Part shown: in pieces, positions 15,162 through 26,000 of the stretch
How positions within the stretch are numbered: position 1 is the first letter of the stretch
How the letters are laid out: the number at the start of each line of letters is the position of its first letter
From: Haloferax sp. Atlit-12N
GTDB taxonomy: Archaea > Halobacteriota > Halobacteria > Halobacteriales > Haloferacaceae
Direction of reading: 5' to 3'
NCBI RefSeq assembly: GCF_003383095.1
Contig: NZ_PSYW01000005.1
Span: 183,526 to 247,525, forward strand
DNA length: 64,000 nucleotides
Notes under the pieces: model-generated
What the model was told of the DNA's origin: nothing
Database searches by the model: none
The model's input: only the letters and a program-made list of their open reading frames with translations
Made by a program: the position numbers and the translations under genes

Positions 15162-16426
15162 CTGGTTGCCTCCTCGCCCGCGAGTCGGCCGGCGACGGCA
15201 CCCGTCGCCAAGGAGACGCCGCTCGCGGATTTCTCGCGCGCCACGTCGGCACCGCCGACGACGCCGCCCGCGGCGCGCAGGTTCTCGAAGTGCGGTTCGC
15301 CGTCTTCGCCGGTCGGCCGGAGTTCGTCGTCGGGGACGACGCCGAAGCGCGCGAACGCGTGGTCGCCGAACGCCTCGGGTTCGGACCAGTCGTAGCGGTC
15401 CTCGGGATGCGGGACGTGACAGCCGAAGACGGGCTCAGTGACCGATTCTCGGTCGGAGTCGAGGCCCTTGCCGACGAGGCCGCCCGTGGCGAGGACGACC
15501 TGATCGGCCGAGTAGGGCGTCGGTCGGCTCTTCTGGTCGACGATGACGGTCTCGACACGGCCGTTTTCGGCCTCGAAATCGACCGCCGGGTTGCCCGCGG
15601 AGATGCGAACGCCCGCCTCGTCGAGCGCGTCGAACAGGATGTCCTCTAACTTGAGTCCGAGCAGACTCGGCGGCCCGGTCGGCACCTCGAAGACGGAGAC
15701 GCCGAGGCGGTCCGAAAGCTCCGCGCGGACCTCCTCGTCGTGGTCGTCGCCGAGCATCGCCGGGAAGCCGACGCGCGATTGGCTGTCCAGTTCCTCGGCG
15801 ATGGTGTCGGCGAGGACGGAACGGACCGTGCCGCCGTTCACGTCCTCGTCTCGGTCGAGCGCCTTGGCGAACCGGGTCACCTTCGCGTCGGCGCGGAACC
15901 GCTTGGGGAACTCCACGGTGACGCCGCGGGCCGAAAACGGCACGCCGGCGGCCGTCAGGTGGTCGGCCGCGACGGGCGCGTCGAAGTCCGTGAGGCCCGC
16001 GAAGCCGACCAAAAGCATGTCGCCGGAGGTGCTGGCGAGACCGGGCGCGACCGACTCGGGGTACCGGGCGGTCGGTTTCACCGCGCCGCCGTGAGTCATC
16101 ACGAGCGCGTTCGAGTCCGTGTGGCCGCCGCGGTAGGCGTCGCCGACCGCCTCGTCGAAGATGCGGAGCCCGGCGCGAACGCCGTCCTCGCCGACGACGT
16201 GGTAGGGGTGGCCCTCCGGGAGCGCGTCGAGACCGGCGTAGGGGTCCGAGAGTGGACCGTCACCGCCGGCGTAGCCGAGCACGTCCACGAGCCCGCTGGC
16301 CTGCCGGAGCGTGCTCTTCTTGTGGGCGAGCAGGCGCACGCGAGCGCCCGTCTCCGCGGCCGAGAGAGCCGCTGTGCAGGCGGCGATGCCGCCGCCGATG
16401 ACGAGCACGTCGTCAGTTATCGCCAT
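15158..16426 (-). CDS. glpB: glycerol-3-phosphate dehydrogenase subunit GlpB
   Basis: A 422-residue flavoprotein subunit of the anaerobic-type glycerol-3-phosphate dehydrogenase. The N-terminal dinucleotide fold reads [19 protein letters not shown]; a central [20 protein letters not shown] and a late [14 protein letters not shown] follow. I chose the ATG at 16426 (MAITDD) because it precedes the FAD fold directly. It overlaps the end of glpA by 14 bases. GlpB joins GlpA and GlpC in oxidising glycerol-3-phosphate to dihydroxyacetone phosphate. Confidence 0.93.
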   Translation of the reverse strand: MAITDDVLVIGGGIAACTAALSAAETGARVRLLAHKKSTLRQASGLVDVLGYAGGDGPLSDPYAGLDALPEGHPYHVVGEDGVRAGLRIFDEAVGDAYRGGHTDSNALVMTHGGAVKPTARYPESVAPGLASTSGDMLLVGFAGLTDFDAPVAADHLTAAGVPFSARGVTVEFPKRFRADAKVTRFAKALDRDEDVNGGTVRSVLADTIAEELDSQSRVGFPAMLGDDHDEEVRAELSDRLGVSVFEVPTGPPSLLGLKLEDILFDALDEAGVRISAGNPAVDFEAENGRVETVIVDQKSRPTPYSADQVVLATGGLVGKGLDSDRESVTEPVFGCHVPHPEDRYDWSEPEAFGDHAFARFGVVPDDELRPTGEDGEPHFENLRAAGGVVGGADVAREKSASGVSLATGAVAGRLAGEEATR

Positions 16427-18200
16427 CGGCACCTCCGAACGCGTCGTCGTCCGCGCGGTCCGCGGTCCGTTGGCGGCCGCCGTCCGCGACTGCCCCGCCG
16501 GACGCGACGCCCGAGGCGTCGTCCTCCGAGGCACCGCCGTCGTCGAAGGCGGCGAAGTCGATGTCGGCGTCGGCCGCCGCGGGGTCTTCGTCGCGGTTCA
16601 TCGTCGTCGCGTGGAGCATGTGTTTCAGCGCGGACTGGGAGAGCTGCGTGCCCCACATGGCGTGGCGCTCGCCCTTCCAGCGCTCCTGATAGAGGTCGTC
16701 GAGGGAGGCGCGAAGGGTCGTCTCGTCGTACTCGGGCGCAAGTTCGTTCGCCATCCGGTGACAGCAAATCGCGCCCTGACAGTTGCCCATCGAGGCGCGC
16801 GTCTGGATGCGCACGGAGTTGAGGTCCGTGCCCGCGGTGTCGAGGGCGTCCTGAATCTCGGCGCGGGTGACGGCCTCGCACTCGCAGACGACCGGGTTGG
16901 GGTCGACGCTGTTGAGCACCTCGTCGGCGCGCGAGCCGAGTCGCTGGGCCGACCGGCGGCCGATAGGCGACCGCAGGCCGAAGTCGTCCATGTAGTCGCG
17001 GAGGACGGTGAAGTCCTCACTGCCCGGCAGCGGCACGTCGGCGGTGCGGCACTCGGCTTCCACGTCGAGCTTCTCGCAGACGTGGTCCGAAATCTGCTCG
17101 GCCATCATCCGGTAGGTCGTGAGCTTGCCGCCGACGATGCTCGTCATGCCCGGCAGGTCGTCGCGGTCGTCGTGGTCGAGCAGGAAGAACTCGCGGGTGA
17201 TGTCCGTCGGGTCCTCCGTGCCGGTTCCCGGCGGCTCGTACAGCGGGCGGACTCCCCAGAAGGAGCGAATCGTCCGCGCCTCGGCCAGCATGGGAACGAG
17301 CTCCGACAGCGTCTCTATCATCAGGTCCACTTCCCAGCCTTCTTCGGGGTAGTCCTCCGGGTCCTCGACTTCCTCGTCGGTCGTCCCGAGGATGCACGTC
17401 GTCTCGTGCGGGACGATGATGTCGGCGTCGCCCTTCGGCCGACAGCGGTTGACGACCGTGTCGACCTGCCGCGTGTTCATGATGGTCATGACGCCCTTCG
17501 ACGGGCGGACTTCCACGTCGACGCCGGCGAGGTCGCCGATTTGGCCGGCCCACGCGCCCGTCGCGTTGACGACGTAGTCGGCGCGGATTTCCTCGACTTC
17601 CCCGGGTTCACCGTGGACGTACGGGCCGGTTCCGGTCTGGTGCGTGACCTCGACGCCGACGACCTCGCCGCCCTCGACGAGCACGTCGGTGACCTCTGAG
17701 TGCGTCTCGATGCGCGCGCCGTGTTCGACGGCGCTCGCGGCGTTCGCCACGCAGAGGCGGAACGGGTCGACCGCGCCGTCGGGGACCTTGATGGCGCGCT
17801 TGATGTCCTTCGCGAGGTATGGCTCTATCTCGCGCGCCTCCTCGGCGGACAGCACTTCGGCGGGGATGCCGCACTCGCGACAGCCCTCCAGCTTCTTCTC
17901 GAAGTACTCGTCGGAGTCCTCGGGGCGCTGGACGAACAGCCCGCCCGTCATCTCGACGCAGTGGCCCGCGATTCGCCGCAGGACCCGGTTTTCCTCGATA
18001 CACTCCTTGGCGGACGGCTGGTCCGACACCGCGTACCGGCCCCCGCTGTGGAGGAGTCCGTGCATCCGCCCCGTCGTCCCGTGTGTGAGGTTCCCCTTCT
18101 CGACGAGGGTCACGTCCAGCCCGCGCATCGCGAGGTCGCGCGCGATGCCCGTGCCGGTCGACCCCCCGCCAATGACGAGGACGCTCGGCGATTTTTTCAT
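16413..18200 (-). CDS. glpA: glycerol-3-phosphate dehydrogenase catalytic subunit GlpA
   Basis: A 595-residue FAD-dependent subunit oxidising sn-glycerol-3-phosphate to dihydroxyacetone phosphate. The start shows [19 protein letters not shown] and [20 protein letters not shown], the substrate and FAD region. The C-terminus has a BFD-like [2Fe-2S] domain with [10 protein letters not shown] and [16 protein letters not shown] (Cys residues near 455-490). A longer acidic Ala/Gly/Asp tail follows. I chose the ATG at 18200 (MKKSPS): the alternative ATG at 18230 falls within the TATA box. The gene opens the glpABC operon. Confidence 0.94.
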   Translation of the reverse strand: MKKSPSVLVIGGGSTGTGIARDLAMRGLDVTLVEKGNLTHGTTGRMHGLLHSGGRYAVSDQPSAKECIEENRVLRRIAGHCVEMTGGLFVQRPEDSDEYFEKKLEGCRECGIPAEVLSAEEAREIEPYLAKDIKRAIKVPDGAVDPFRLCVANAASAVEHGARIETHSEVTDVLVEGGEVVGVEVTHQTGTGPYVHGEPGEVEEIRADYVVNATGAWAGQIGDLAGVDVEVRPSKGVMTIMNTRQVDTVVNRCRPKGDADIIVPHETTCILGTTDEEVEDPEDYPEEGWEVDLMIETLSELVPMLAEARTIRSFWGVRPLYEPPGTGTEDPTDITREFFLLDHDDRDDLPGMTSIVGGKLTTYRMMAEQISDHVCEKLDVEAECRTADVPLPGSEDFTVLRDYMDDFGLRSPIGRRSAQRLGSRADEVLNSVDPNPVVCECEAVTRAEIQDALDTAGTDLNSVRIQTRASMGNCQGAICCHRMANELAPEYDETTLRASLDDLYQERWKGERHAMWGTQLSQSALKHMLHATTMNRDEDPAAADADIDFAAFDDGGASEDDASGVASGGAVADGGRQRTADRADDDAFGGADGDN

Positions 18201-18555
18201 CTGTCTTTCGTGAGGTAGGACCGACGGCACTTTATTTTACCTTCACTCGTCTCGCGCCCCGTTCGTCTCACGGAACGGACCACTTCGTCGACCCGATTGC
18301 CATCGTACTGCCCGTAGAATGCCGTATCTCGGCGTTTCTACGCCTATTCGAAACGACGACAATAATTCAAAACTATTGTTCTTATTAGTTACGTCCGGTA
18401 TCGAATCCTCGCCGACAACGGACCTCTCAACTAGCTTTGAAGCGCCCCGAACGGCCGATTTCCATGTTTTGTGTTCTCACATCTCAGGGGAGATGTCGGT
18501 AGTGGTCGATTTTTACGCGTGCGCCGGATACCGTCAGTACGGAACGTTCCACGCT
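18201..18555. promoter_or_regulatory. divergent promoter region between glpA and the Orc-like gene
   Basis: A TATA-like GGTAAAATAAAG (minus strand, near 18230-18241) serves glpA. Just upstream of it lies an inverted repeat CCGTTC-N8-GAACGG (18259-18278), a candidate operator. Further on is CAATA-N9-TATTG (about 18360-18378) in an AT-rich patch. A TTTTTAC box near 18510 may serve the plus-strand gene. No origin-recognition-box motif was recognised. Confidence 0.45.
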
Positions 18556-19776
18556 ATGCGCCTCGAAGACAGAATCACCAGACGCCGCCGCCGCGGCGGG
18601 ACGGGACGGCGGCTCGTCCGGGACCTGAACGCGCTCGACCCGACGGCCCACCCCGACGAGCCGACCGGCCGCGGGCCGACGCTCGAACGCATCCTCGACC
18701 ACCTCGACCCGGTGTTCGACGGCGACCTGCCGCCCGACGCCCACGTCCACGGGCCGAAGGGAGCCGGGAAGTCGGCGGTCGTCGAGACGCTCTTCGAGCA
18801 TCTCTCCAGCGCGCTCCCCTCCCAACGGTCGGTCATCCACACCGCCACGCGTACCGCCGCCACGCCGACGACCTCTTTCGCCTACGTCGACTCCCGCGAC
18901 GCCTCGACCGAGTTCGCACTCCTCCACGCGGCGCTCGACGCGCTCTGCGACGAGCCGGTGCCGTCGCAGGGCGTCGGCGTCGAGGCACTCCGCGAGCGGC
19001 TCACAGAGCGGGTCGCCCACGACGAACACGCGGTCGTCGCCGTCGACCACGTCGGCGAACCGGAGACCTATCCCGCGGCGACGGCGGTCGAGACCCTTTC
19101 CTCGGTGTCGCCGCACGTCTCGGTGCTCACCGTCGGCCGCGACCCTCGAAGCGACGCGAGCGAGGACGATGCTGCCGACGGCGCGACCGGCGCAACCAAT
19201 GCCACCGACGCCACCAACGCAGCGTCAATCGCCGTCCCGGCCTACGAGCGACACAGCCTCGTGGACATCCTCGTCGCGCGCGCCTCGGACGGCGTCACCC
19301 GAAACGCGCTCACGCACGAGGCGACGCGCGAGGTGGCCGAGTGGGCCGACGGCGACGCCCACGACGCGCTCTCGGCGCTCTACGGAGCGGCGACTCTGGC
19401 CGCCGCCGACGGCTCGGACGCCCTCGACACCGAGTACGTCTGTGCCGGCATCGACGCCGTCCCCGACGACGGCTGTTCGCTCGGGCGCGTGTTCGCGCTC
19501 CCCGAGAGCCGCCGGCGCGTCCTCCGGGCGTTCGTCGCGCTCGACGACGAAGAGACGGCCTCCGTCTCGGCGGCGACCGAGAACGTCGCCGCGTCGCCGC
19601 GCGTGTCGCTGTCGCCCGCGACCATCCGACGCGTCCTCTACGAACTTTCGGACCTCGGCATCGTCCGCCGCGTCTCCGACGGCGACTCCACCGACGGGCC
19701 GGGCCGGCCGGCGACGCGCCCCGTCCCGAACTTCTCGACGCTTGCGTTCCGCGGGCTGGACGACGCCGAGCGCTGA
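18556..19776 (+). CDS. Orc1/Cdc6-like AAA+ ATPase
   Basis: A 406-residue protein with the layout of archaeal Orc1/Cdc6 proteins: a basic N-terminal stretch (RITRRRRRGGTGRRLVRDLN), Walker A HVHGPKGAGKSAVVET near residue 67, AAA+ core and a C-terminal winged-helix segment (LSPATIRRVLYELSDLGIVRR). The Walker B position reads AVVAVDHVGEP, with His after Asp instead of the usual Glu, so ATPase activity may be weakened. An Ala/Thr/Asp-rich insertion sits near residue 210. Haloarchaea carry many Orc paralogues, most not linked to an active origin. Start chosen at the MRLEDR Met; upstream in-frame Met codons lie in promoter DNA. Confidence 0.75.
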   Translation: MRLEDRITRRRRRGGTGRRLVRDLNALDPTAHPDEPTGRGPTLERILDHLDPVFDGDLPPDAHVHGPKGAGKSAVVETLFEHLSSALPSQRSVIHTATRTAATPTTSFAYVDSRDASTEFALLHAALDALCDEPVPSQGVGVEALRERLTERVAHDEHAVVAVDHVGEPETYPAATAVETLSSVSPHVSVLTVGRDPRSDASEDDAADGATGATNATDATNAASIAVPAYERHSLVDILVARASDGVTRNALTHEATREVAEWADGDAHDALSALYGAATLAAADGSDALDTEYVCAGIDAVPDDGCSLGRVFALPESRRRVLRAFVALDDEETASVSAATENVAASPRVSLSPATIRRVLYELSDLGIVRRVSDGDSTDGPGRPATRPVPNFSTLAFRGLDDAER

Positions 19777-19900
19777 GCCGCGGGAGGTGACGGCCCGCGC
19801 GACCCCCGCGACCTGCGAGAGCGACGACCCGCCGGGGCCGTCCTGCGGCGCGCTTCTCCCCGACCGCTGAATCTTTTTCCCCGGTCTCCCAACTCCGGGT

Positions 19901-20581
19901 ATGGTTCCGCCGCTCGTACTCGACATCGACGGGACGCTCACCGACGCGCAGGGCCGCCTCGACCCGCGTGCGTTCGAGGTGCTCCCGACGTGGGACGCGC
20001 CCGTCATCCTCGCCACCGGCAAGGCGTTTCCCTATCCGGTCTCGCTGTGTCACTACCTCGGCCTCCCGCAGACGGTCATCGCGGAGAACGGCGGGGTCGT
20101 CCTCGCCGACGGCGAGGTGACGTTCACCGGCGACCGCGAGGCCGCGCAGGCCGCCGCCGACGAGTTCGTCGCGCGCGGCGGCGACCTCGGGTGGGACGCC
20201 GCAGACACCGCGAACCGCTGGCGCGAGACCGAACTCATCGCCCGCCTCGACGCCGACGAGGCGCTCCTCCGGGAGGTCGCCGACGAGTTCGACCTCGAAG
20301 TCATCGACACCGGCTACGCGTACCACATCAAGACTCCGGGGGTGGAGAAGGGCGTCGGCCTCGAACGCGTCTGCGAGACGATGGGCTACGACCCGGCGGA
20401 GTTCGTCGCCGTCGGCGACAGCGTCAACGACGCCTCGACGTTCCGCGTCGCCGGTCGCTCGTTCGCCGTCGCCAACGCGGACGACGTGGCCAGGGAGGCC
20501 GCCGACACGGTGCTCGAACGGTCGTACATGGACGGCACGCTCTCGGTGCTCGAATCGCTCCGGGAAGAAGACGCGGCGTAG
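19901..20581 (+). CDS. phosphoglycolate phosphatase (archaeal HAD type)
   Basis: A 226-residue HAD-superfamily phosphatase. Motif I is LVLDIDGTLTDAQGRLD (nucleophile and acid Asp pair), motif II lies in VILATGKAFPYP, and motif IV is GDSVNDASTFRVAG. The C2-type cap between motifs contains the ENGGVVLADG turn seen in the TA0175/phosphoglycolate phosphatase subfamily. It removes phosphate from 2-phosphoglycolate, a by-product of DNA repair or other metabolism. Length is normal. The next gene is convergent. Confidence 0.88.
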   Translation: MVPPLVLDIDGTLTDAQGRLDPRAFEVLPTWDAPVILATGKAFPYPVSLCHYLGLPQTVIAENGGVVLADGEVTFTGDREAAQAAADEFVARGGDLGWDAADTANRWRETELIARLDADEALLREVADEFDLEVIDTGYAYHIKTPGVEKGVGLERVCETMGYDPAEFVAVGDSVNDASTFRVAGRSFAVANADDVAREAADTVLERSYMDGTLSVLESLREEDAA

Positions 20582-20620
20582 CGGCGTCGCCGCCGACCAC
20601 GCGCGAAGTTCGTCGGCGTC

Positions 20621-20809
20621 TCAGGCCGGCTCTTCGAAGGGAGCGAAGCGGCCGTTGATGTCCCACTCGTGGATACAATAGGGGCTTCCGACCCGTTTCT
20701 CGCCGTCCTCTTCGGCGACGACCCACGTCGCGGCGTCGTCGTCCCAGCGTTCCACCCGACCGCAGCGCTCGCAGATGCGTCGCGTCGGTCGTCGAAGTTG
20801 GGGTTCCAT
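20621..20809 (-). CDS. HEWD-family small zinc-binding protein
   Basis: A 62-residue protein with a CERCGRVERWDDD zinc-ribbon half and a CIHEWDINGRFAPFE C-terminal part carrying the HEWD motif that names this haloarchaeal family. The Cys residues (CxxC and a later Cys/His pair) likely bind one zinc. Function is unknown. It is convergent with the phosphatase and divergent from the methyltransferase. The ATG at 20809 is the only good start. Confidence 0.8.
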   Translation of the reverse strand: MEPQLRRPTRRICERCGRVERWDDDAATWVVAEEDGEKRVGSPYCIHEWDINGRFAPFEEPA

Positions 20810-20986
20810 ACGTGTGAGACTGACTGCCGGGCAAAAAAGCCCATCGCCGTCGGCAGTTTCGCGGTCGGCCCGCTCGGCACCCGGCCGCTCGCCGCCGGAG
20901 CGACCTCACCGGGTCGGTTGTGTGCGAGTCGAACACGTGTCTTCCGGAACCGATGGGACTTACGGGCCGGGGCGCGGAGTGATTCC

Positions 20987-21541
20987 ATGGGCTTTCACAC
21001 CTTCGACGCCGACAGGGCGGCGAAACTCGACGACCCCACGCGGTTCCGATTCGTCTCCCGAGAGGAACTGCTCTCGCACCTCGGCGTTGCGCCCGAGCGA
21101 GTCGTCGCCGACCTCGGGAGCGGGACCGGCTTTTTCACCGACGAGGTCGCACCCCACGTCGGCACGCTCTACGCGGTGGACGTACAGGAGGTCATGCACG
21201 ACTACTACCGCGAGAAGGGAGCGCCCGACAACGTCGAGTTCGTCACGGCCGACGTGGCATCGCTTCCGTTCGACGACGACCACCTCGACGCCGCGTTCTC
21301 GACGATGACCTACCACGAGTTCGCCACCGACGACGCGCTCGCCGAACTCGCCCGCGCCGTCCGTCCCGGCGGTACCGTGGTCGTGGTCGATTGGTCCACA
21401 TCCGGGTCGGGGGAGAACGGGCCGCCGCTCGACGAGCGCTTCGGTCTTGGCGACGCTACCGACGCGCTCGAATCGGTCGGCTTCACCGTTACTCACGGTG
21501 AGACGCGCCGCGAGACGTTCGTCTGCGTCGCCCAGCGCTGA
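20987..21541 (+). CDS. class I SAM-dependent methyltransferase
   Basis: A 184-residue methyltransferase. Motif I is VVADLGSGTGFFTDEVAP, the acidic residue ending beta-2 is in LYAVDVQEVM, and post-I and motif IV run VEFVTADVASLPFDDDHLDAAFS. The end holds RPGGTVVVVDW. It resembles UbiE/COQ5-like or small-molecule methyltransferases, but the substrate is unknown. Start chosen at the ATG at 20987 (MGFHTFDADRA), which directly precedes the fold; in-frame sequence upstream is antisense to the HEWD gene. Confidence 0.85.
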   Translation: MGFHTFDADRAAKLDDPTRFRFVSREELLSHLGVAPERVVADLGSGTGFFTDEVAPHVGTLYAVDVQEVMHDYYREKGAPDNVEFVTADVASLPFDDDHLDAAFSTMTYHEFATDDALAELARAVRPGGTVVVVDWSTSGSGENGPPLDERFGLGDATDALESVGFTVTHGETRRETFVCVAQR

Positions 21542-21714
21542 CGCGACCGACAGGGAAGATGGAAAGACCTTCTCACAAGAATTGAGATATGAGGAACCGA
21601 GTAGTCAATATGGTTCCGCCTCTCGGACTAACGCGGTTGTAAATATTAACATCCTAGAGCAATTTGGTGAATATCAGGACAACGCTTACCACGAAAACCA
21701 TGGTTCGACATACC

Positions 21715-21870
21715 ATGGCATTGCATAACTCAGTCATCGACGACTATCACCCGACAGAGGGGTACTACGAGTGTCGCTCTTGTCGCACGCGGACGGTCAG
21801 TGGGTCTCACCTGTCCGAGTGTCCCGACTGCGGCGGGTCGGTTCGTAACATCGCCGTCGCCCGCGAGTGA
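21715..21870 (+). CDS. small zinc-ribbon (rubrerythrin-like) protein
   Basis: About 51 residues from the ATG at 21715 (in-frame alternatives at 21700 and TTG 21664). It has two CxxC pairs, YYECRSCRTRTVSG and SECPDCGGSVRNIA, the rubredoxin/rubrerythrin-type zinc or iron knuckle. Such stand-alone ribbons are frequent in haloarchaea and of unknown role. An AT-rich GTAAATATTAAC near 21639-21650 may be its promoter. Confidence 0.7.
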   Translation: MALHNSVIDDYHPTEGYYECRSCRTRTVSGSHLSECPDCGGSVRNIAVARE

Positions 21871-21961
21871 CCCTCGCTGTCGCCTGAGCGACGCCGTGAG
21901 CGTATCGGATCCGAACAGACAGTCCGACGGGTCGCCGTGGCCGCCCGCCGCGACGGCCTGC

Positions 21962-22930
21962 TCAGGACTCGATGATTCCCGTGTACCGGTCGACGAGTAG
22001 GACGACCGCCGCGCCGACGACCGCGGCCACGGCGAACGCGGCGTAGAGCTCTGTCGTCCACGACCGACCCGCATCCACGAGTGCGCTGCTGCTCTCTACT
22101 ACCGGCGCTCGGAGCGCGCCGACGATGAGGCTCACGAGGAACGCGAGCGTCGCCCGTCGGTGGTGTTCGAGCGCCCAGCGGACGACGTGTGCGATGCTGA
22201 ACAGGCCGGCGACCGCCCCGATCATGAACGTGACGACGACCGTCCCCGGCTCGATGACGACCGACAGCGGCGCACCGCTGGCGACGTCGATGAGGCGGTC
22301 GATGAACGTGTTGAGCGCCGCATTCATGTACTCGTACTGGCCGAGAATCAACAGGAGAAGCGACCCGGAGACGCCGGGGAGAATCATCGCGCTGACGGCG
22401 ATACCGCCGGCGACCGCTATCGCGGGAAGCGAGTGTCCGAACGCGCCGCCGCCCCCGCCGGAGGCGACGAAGGCGATGACGAACCCGGCGACGGCCGCCG
22501 CGATTTGCCGTGGTCCGTCGAGCGAGACCTGCGCGTACAGGACGACCGCCGACGCGGCGATGAGCCCGAAGAAGAAGCCGTAGGTGGGGACCGGCGCGTC
22601 GTTGAGCGCGATGTGCAGCACGCGCATCACGGTCACGATGGCGGTGGCGATGCCCGCACCGAGCGCGAGCAGGAAGCCGACGTCGACCTCGCGCATCGCC
22701 GCGATTGCGTCGGCTCGGCGTCCCGGCACGACGATGCCGAGAGCGCGCTTGATGCGGCCGGGCGTGATGGCCGTCACCGCGCTGATGAGCCGTTCGTAGA
22801 TGCCCGTGATGAGCGCGATGGTGCCGCCCGAGACGCCCGGAACGGCGTCGGCGGCACCCATACAGACGCCCTTCAGGTAGATGAGAAGCCACGAGAAGCG
22901 GGCTGTCGCCCCGTCTGAGTTCCTCGACAT
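21962..22930 (-). CDS. DUF368 membrane protein, candidate polyprenyl-phosphate translocase
   Basis: A 322-residue protein with about eight to ten membrane segments and the DUF368 opening LLIYLKGVCMGAADAVPGVSGG, with a second half GVSGSLLLLILGQYEYM that looks like an internal repeat. Bacterial DUF368 proteins (PopT) have been shown to recycle undecaprenyl phosphate across the membrane. Here the gene lies directly downstream of aglB in the same direction, so a role in returning dolichyl phosphate after N-glycosylation is an attractive inference. Length is normal for the family. Confidence 0.85.
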   Translation of the reverse strand: MSRNSDGATARFSWLLIYLKGVCMGAADAVPGVSGGTIALITGIYERLISAVTAITPGRIKRALGIVVPGRRADAIAAMREVDVGFLLALGAGIATAIVTVMRVLHIALNDAPVPTYGFFFGLIAASAVVLYAQVSLDGPRQIAAAVAGFVIAFVASGGGGGAFGHSLPAIAVAGGIAVSAMILPGVSGSLLLLILGQYEYMNAALNTFIDRLIDVASGAPLSVVIEPGTVVVTFMIGAVAGLFSIAHVVRWALEHHRRATLAFLVSLIVGALRAPVVESSSALVDAGRSWTTELYAAFAVAAVVGAAVVLLVDRYTGIIES

Positions 22931-23034
22931 TTCGTTGTCGGATGCTCGCTCGGGAAGGACATCAGTCCACCGCTCTGCGGACCGTGCGCGAAAAAAGCGT
23001 GAAACTGCGGGCGGCGCGGGGACCGGTTCCGGTC

Positions 23035-26000
23035 CTACGCGGCGGCCGGGACCGCGGTCGCGTCGACCGACGCCGAGGTCGACGACGACTCGTTCGTCTG
23101 CGAGTCGTTCGAAGCGGAGTTCTCCGTCAGGTCGAACTCCTGTTCGTTCCGTTCGAGGGTGACCTCCACGGCACCGTCTTCGGCACCGTTGACGAGGCCT
23201 TCATCGACGGCGACGTTCTGGGACTGGTAGCTGACGATGGTGTTGTTCCCGGCGAACGTCGTCGGGCCGGTGAACGTGTAGCCACCCGTCGCGCGGACGC
23301 TGACGTCCGTGTAGCCGTTGTCCGGGCCGTACTCGTTGTAGCCGGTCGTGGAGTACGGGAGCGTCATCGTGAACTCACCGTCTGCGTTGGTCTGCGCCTG
23401 CTGCGTGTAGGTGAAGTTCGTACCCGTGGTCTGGTCGCGCATCTGCACGCGGGCGGTCACCGTCGCGTTGGCCGGGGCACCGCTGCCTTCGACCGTCGCG
23501 CCGGGGACGCGCTCGAACGTCTTGACCCACGACGGGTTGTTGGGAACGAGCGCCTGTGCTTGGATGCCGTAGGTGTTCCCCTCGCGGACGAGCGAGTTCT
23601 GGTACGACCCCGAACGGAGCGCCGAGTTGTTCGAGGACTTCACGAGGCGGTAGTGTTCGAGGGCAGCGACGCGTTCCTCGGGGAACGTGCCGATACCACC
23701 GATCTGCGAGGTCGGGTCGTTCGCGACGTACTCCTCGGCGGCGCTCATGTTGTCGAACACTCTGACTGCCTGCCCGTCGGACGGCGTCACCTTGAACGTG
23801 GTCTCGCCGTCGGCGGACGTGCGTTCTTCCCAGTCGACGACGATGGGTGACGCCTCACGGGCGCTGCCGTGGTACGCGTAGAGCCGAACCATCAGGCTCT
23901 CGTAGTACCGCTGGTCTTTGAGGCTCGACACGGCGGCGACTCTCGTCTGACCCTCCTGCTCCTGCAGGCGGTACATCGTACTGTAGAAGTCGGACGTGGA
24001 GACGTTCGACTCGTCGTAGAAGACGGTCGGCGCACCGAACTTCGAGTCGGTCGAGGCCATCTGCCAGTCGACCATGACGTAGCGGGTCTCGTTACCCTCC
24101 TCGCTCATGTCGGCGAGGACGTCGGAGGCCTGCTCCTCGTTCGGCGCGAGGAGGAAGTTCGCGGCCTCGGTCGCGCCCTGCTGGAACGGGTTGGCGTTCG
24201 GGATGCGCTCGCCGAGGACGGTTATCCAGTGACCGTAGTCCCACCACGACATGACGCCGTAAGTCCCTTCGGCGTAGTCGAAGTCGTTCGTCCGCTCGTA
24301 AGTTCCGTAGTACTCCATCTCGTTGGATGCGCCGCCGAACTGCCCTTCTTCGGGCGTGCTGTTCTGCATCCACTCGAAGCTGTCCTGCCACTGCGTCACC
24401 GTGCCCGGTCCGGTCTGAGCGGACTCGATGGCGTTGCTGCTGGTGCCGGCGTTGCCGAGTTGAATCGGCACGACGAGCACCGGGGTGAGGACGAGAAGCA
24501 GGGCGATGGCGACGACCGCGACCGTCCCGTACGACACGTCGTCGAGGCGGTCGGTGCCGGCGAGGTCGATGATACCGAGCGAGAGAATCTCGCGGAGGAG
24601 GTACGCGTTCATCACCGCGACCACGACCGCGAGGTAGTAGTTGAAGCGGACCTGCGTGAAGGCGGCCGAGGTGATGATGGCCGCCCAGACGAGCACGAAC
24701 AGGTGTTGACTCTCGTAGTCGGCCTGCAGCACCGCGCCGACGATGAGGGCGCTCGCGATGGCGAGGCTGACGAGCGAGGATTCGAGGCCGAGGACCCCAC
24801 CGATGCCGGCCGGGATGGCCGGAATCAGGAAGATAACGCCGAAGACGGCGAGGCTGCCGGCGACGTAGCCGATTTTCCGAGTGTCGCCGTCGCGGACGAG
24901 CGGCTTGCCGACGAGCCAGATGGCACCGACGAGGCCGGTGAAGAACGTGAAGCCGTACTCGGACATGATGCGCTCGGTGGCGGTCATGCCGCTGTTCTGC
25001 AGGACGCTCGCGGCGATGAAGGGCTGTGCCTCGCCGATGGTGCGCGTCGCCGCACCGGCGCTGAAGCCGACGGTGCGGAGGAAGTTGACGCTCACCTGAC
25101 GGAAGGCGTCGGGGAGGACGACGGCCGTGCCGATGACGGCGACGAGGCCGAGGGCGGCGACCGCAACCGGGTAGCCACGGTCGTCAACGTCGTTAGACTC
25201 CCACCACCGGGCCAGCGCGGCGAGGAACACCGCGCCCGCGCCGATACCGAAGGCGAACACGGGGTGGAGGAGACTGAAGTTCGTCACGCTGAACGAGAAG
25301 TCGGTCAGCGGGACGAACATCAGGAGGCCGGTGACGGCCATCGAGACCGCACCGACGAACGCGACGTGTTCCGGGGACTGTCCGCCGACGTAGTCGGCGA
25401 CCATCTGGAGGACCAGGTACAGGCCGAAGATACCGACCAGAAGGACGCCCGGCGGCCACGCCCACATGTAGAGCGCCATGCCCACGCCGGCGAGCGCGGA
25501 CCAGATGAGGGTGGAGCGGAGGGCGTCGAAGTCGCGGGCGGCGACGAGTTCCCAGACGGGCTTCTCGCGGTTCGCCACGGTAAGGGCGATCATGATAGCG
25601 ACGACCGCGAAGCCCTGGAAGAACGGCTCGGCGATGTTGTGGTCGGCGAAGCCGACGAGGCCGCGCTGGAGGAACGTCCCGGGGAGCAAAGCGAGGATAA
25701 CGACCCCGAAGATGCCGCCGAGACGACCGCCGAGACGACGGCCGATGAGGAACGTCGGAATGGCTACGAGCGCCCCGAAGACAGCCGGGGCGACGAGCAG
25801 TGCCTTGGCGACGAGGTCGGCCGACGGACTGCCGAGGCCGACGACGAGGGCGGCCGTGGCGATAATCTGGTCGTAAATCGTCCCGAACTGGCCGACGCTC
25901 GTCCCGAACGGGAAGTACGTCCACGGGTCGAACGGCATCGTCGACGGCCAGTTCTGGACGGTGTACGTCACCTCTCGGAGGTGATACCAAGCGTCGTTTC

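Noticed and set aside
18201..18555. Replication origin beside the Orc-like gene
   Set aside because: AT-rich DNA and inverted repeats are present, but no origin-recognition-box pattern was recognised and they are explained as promoters.
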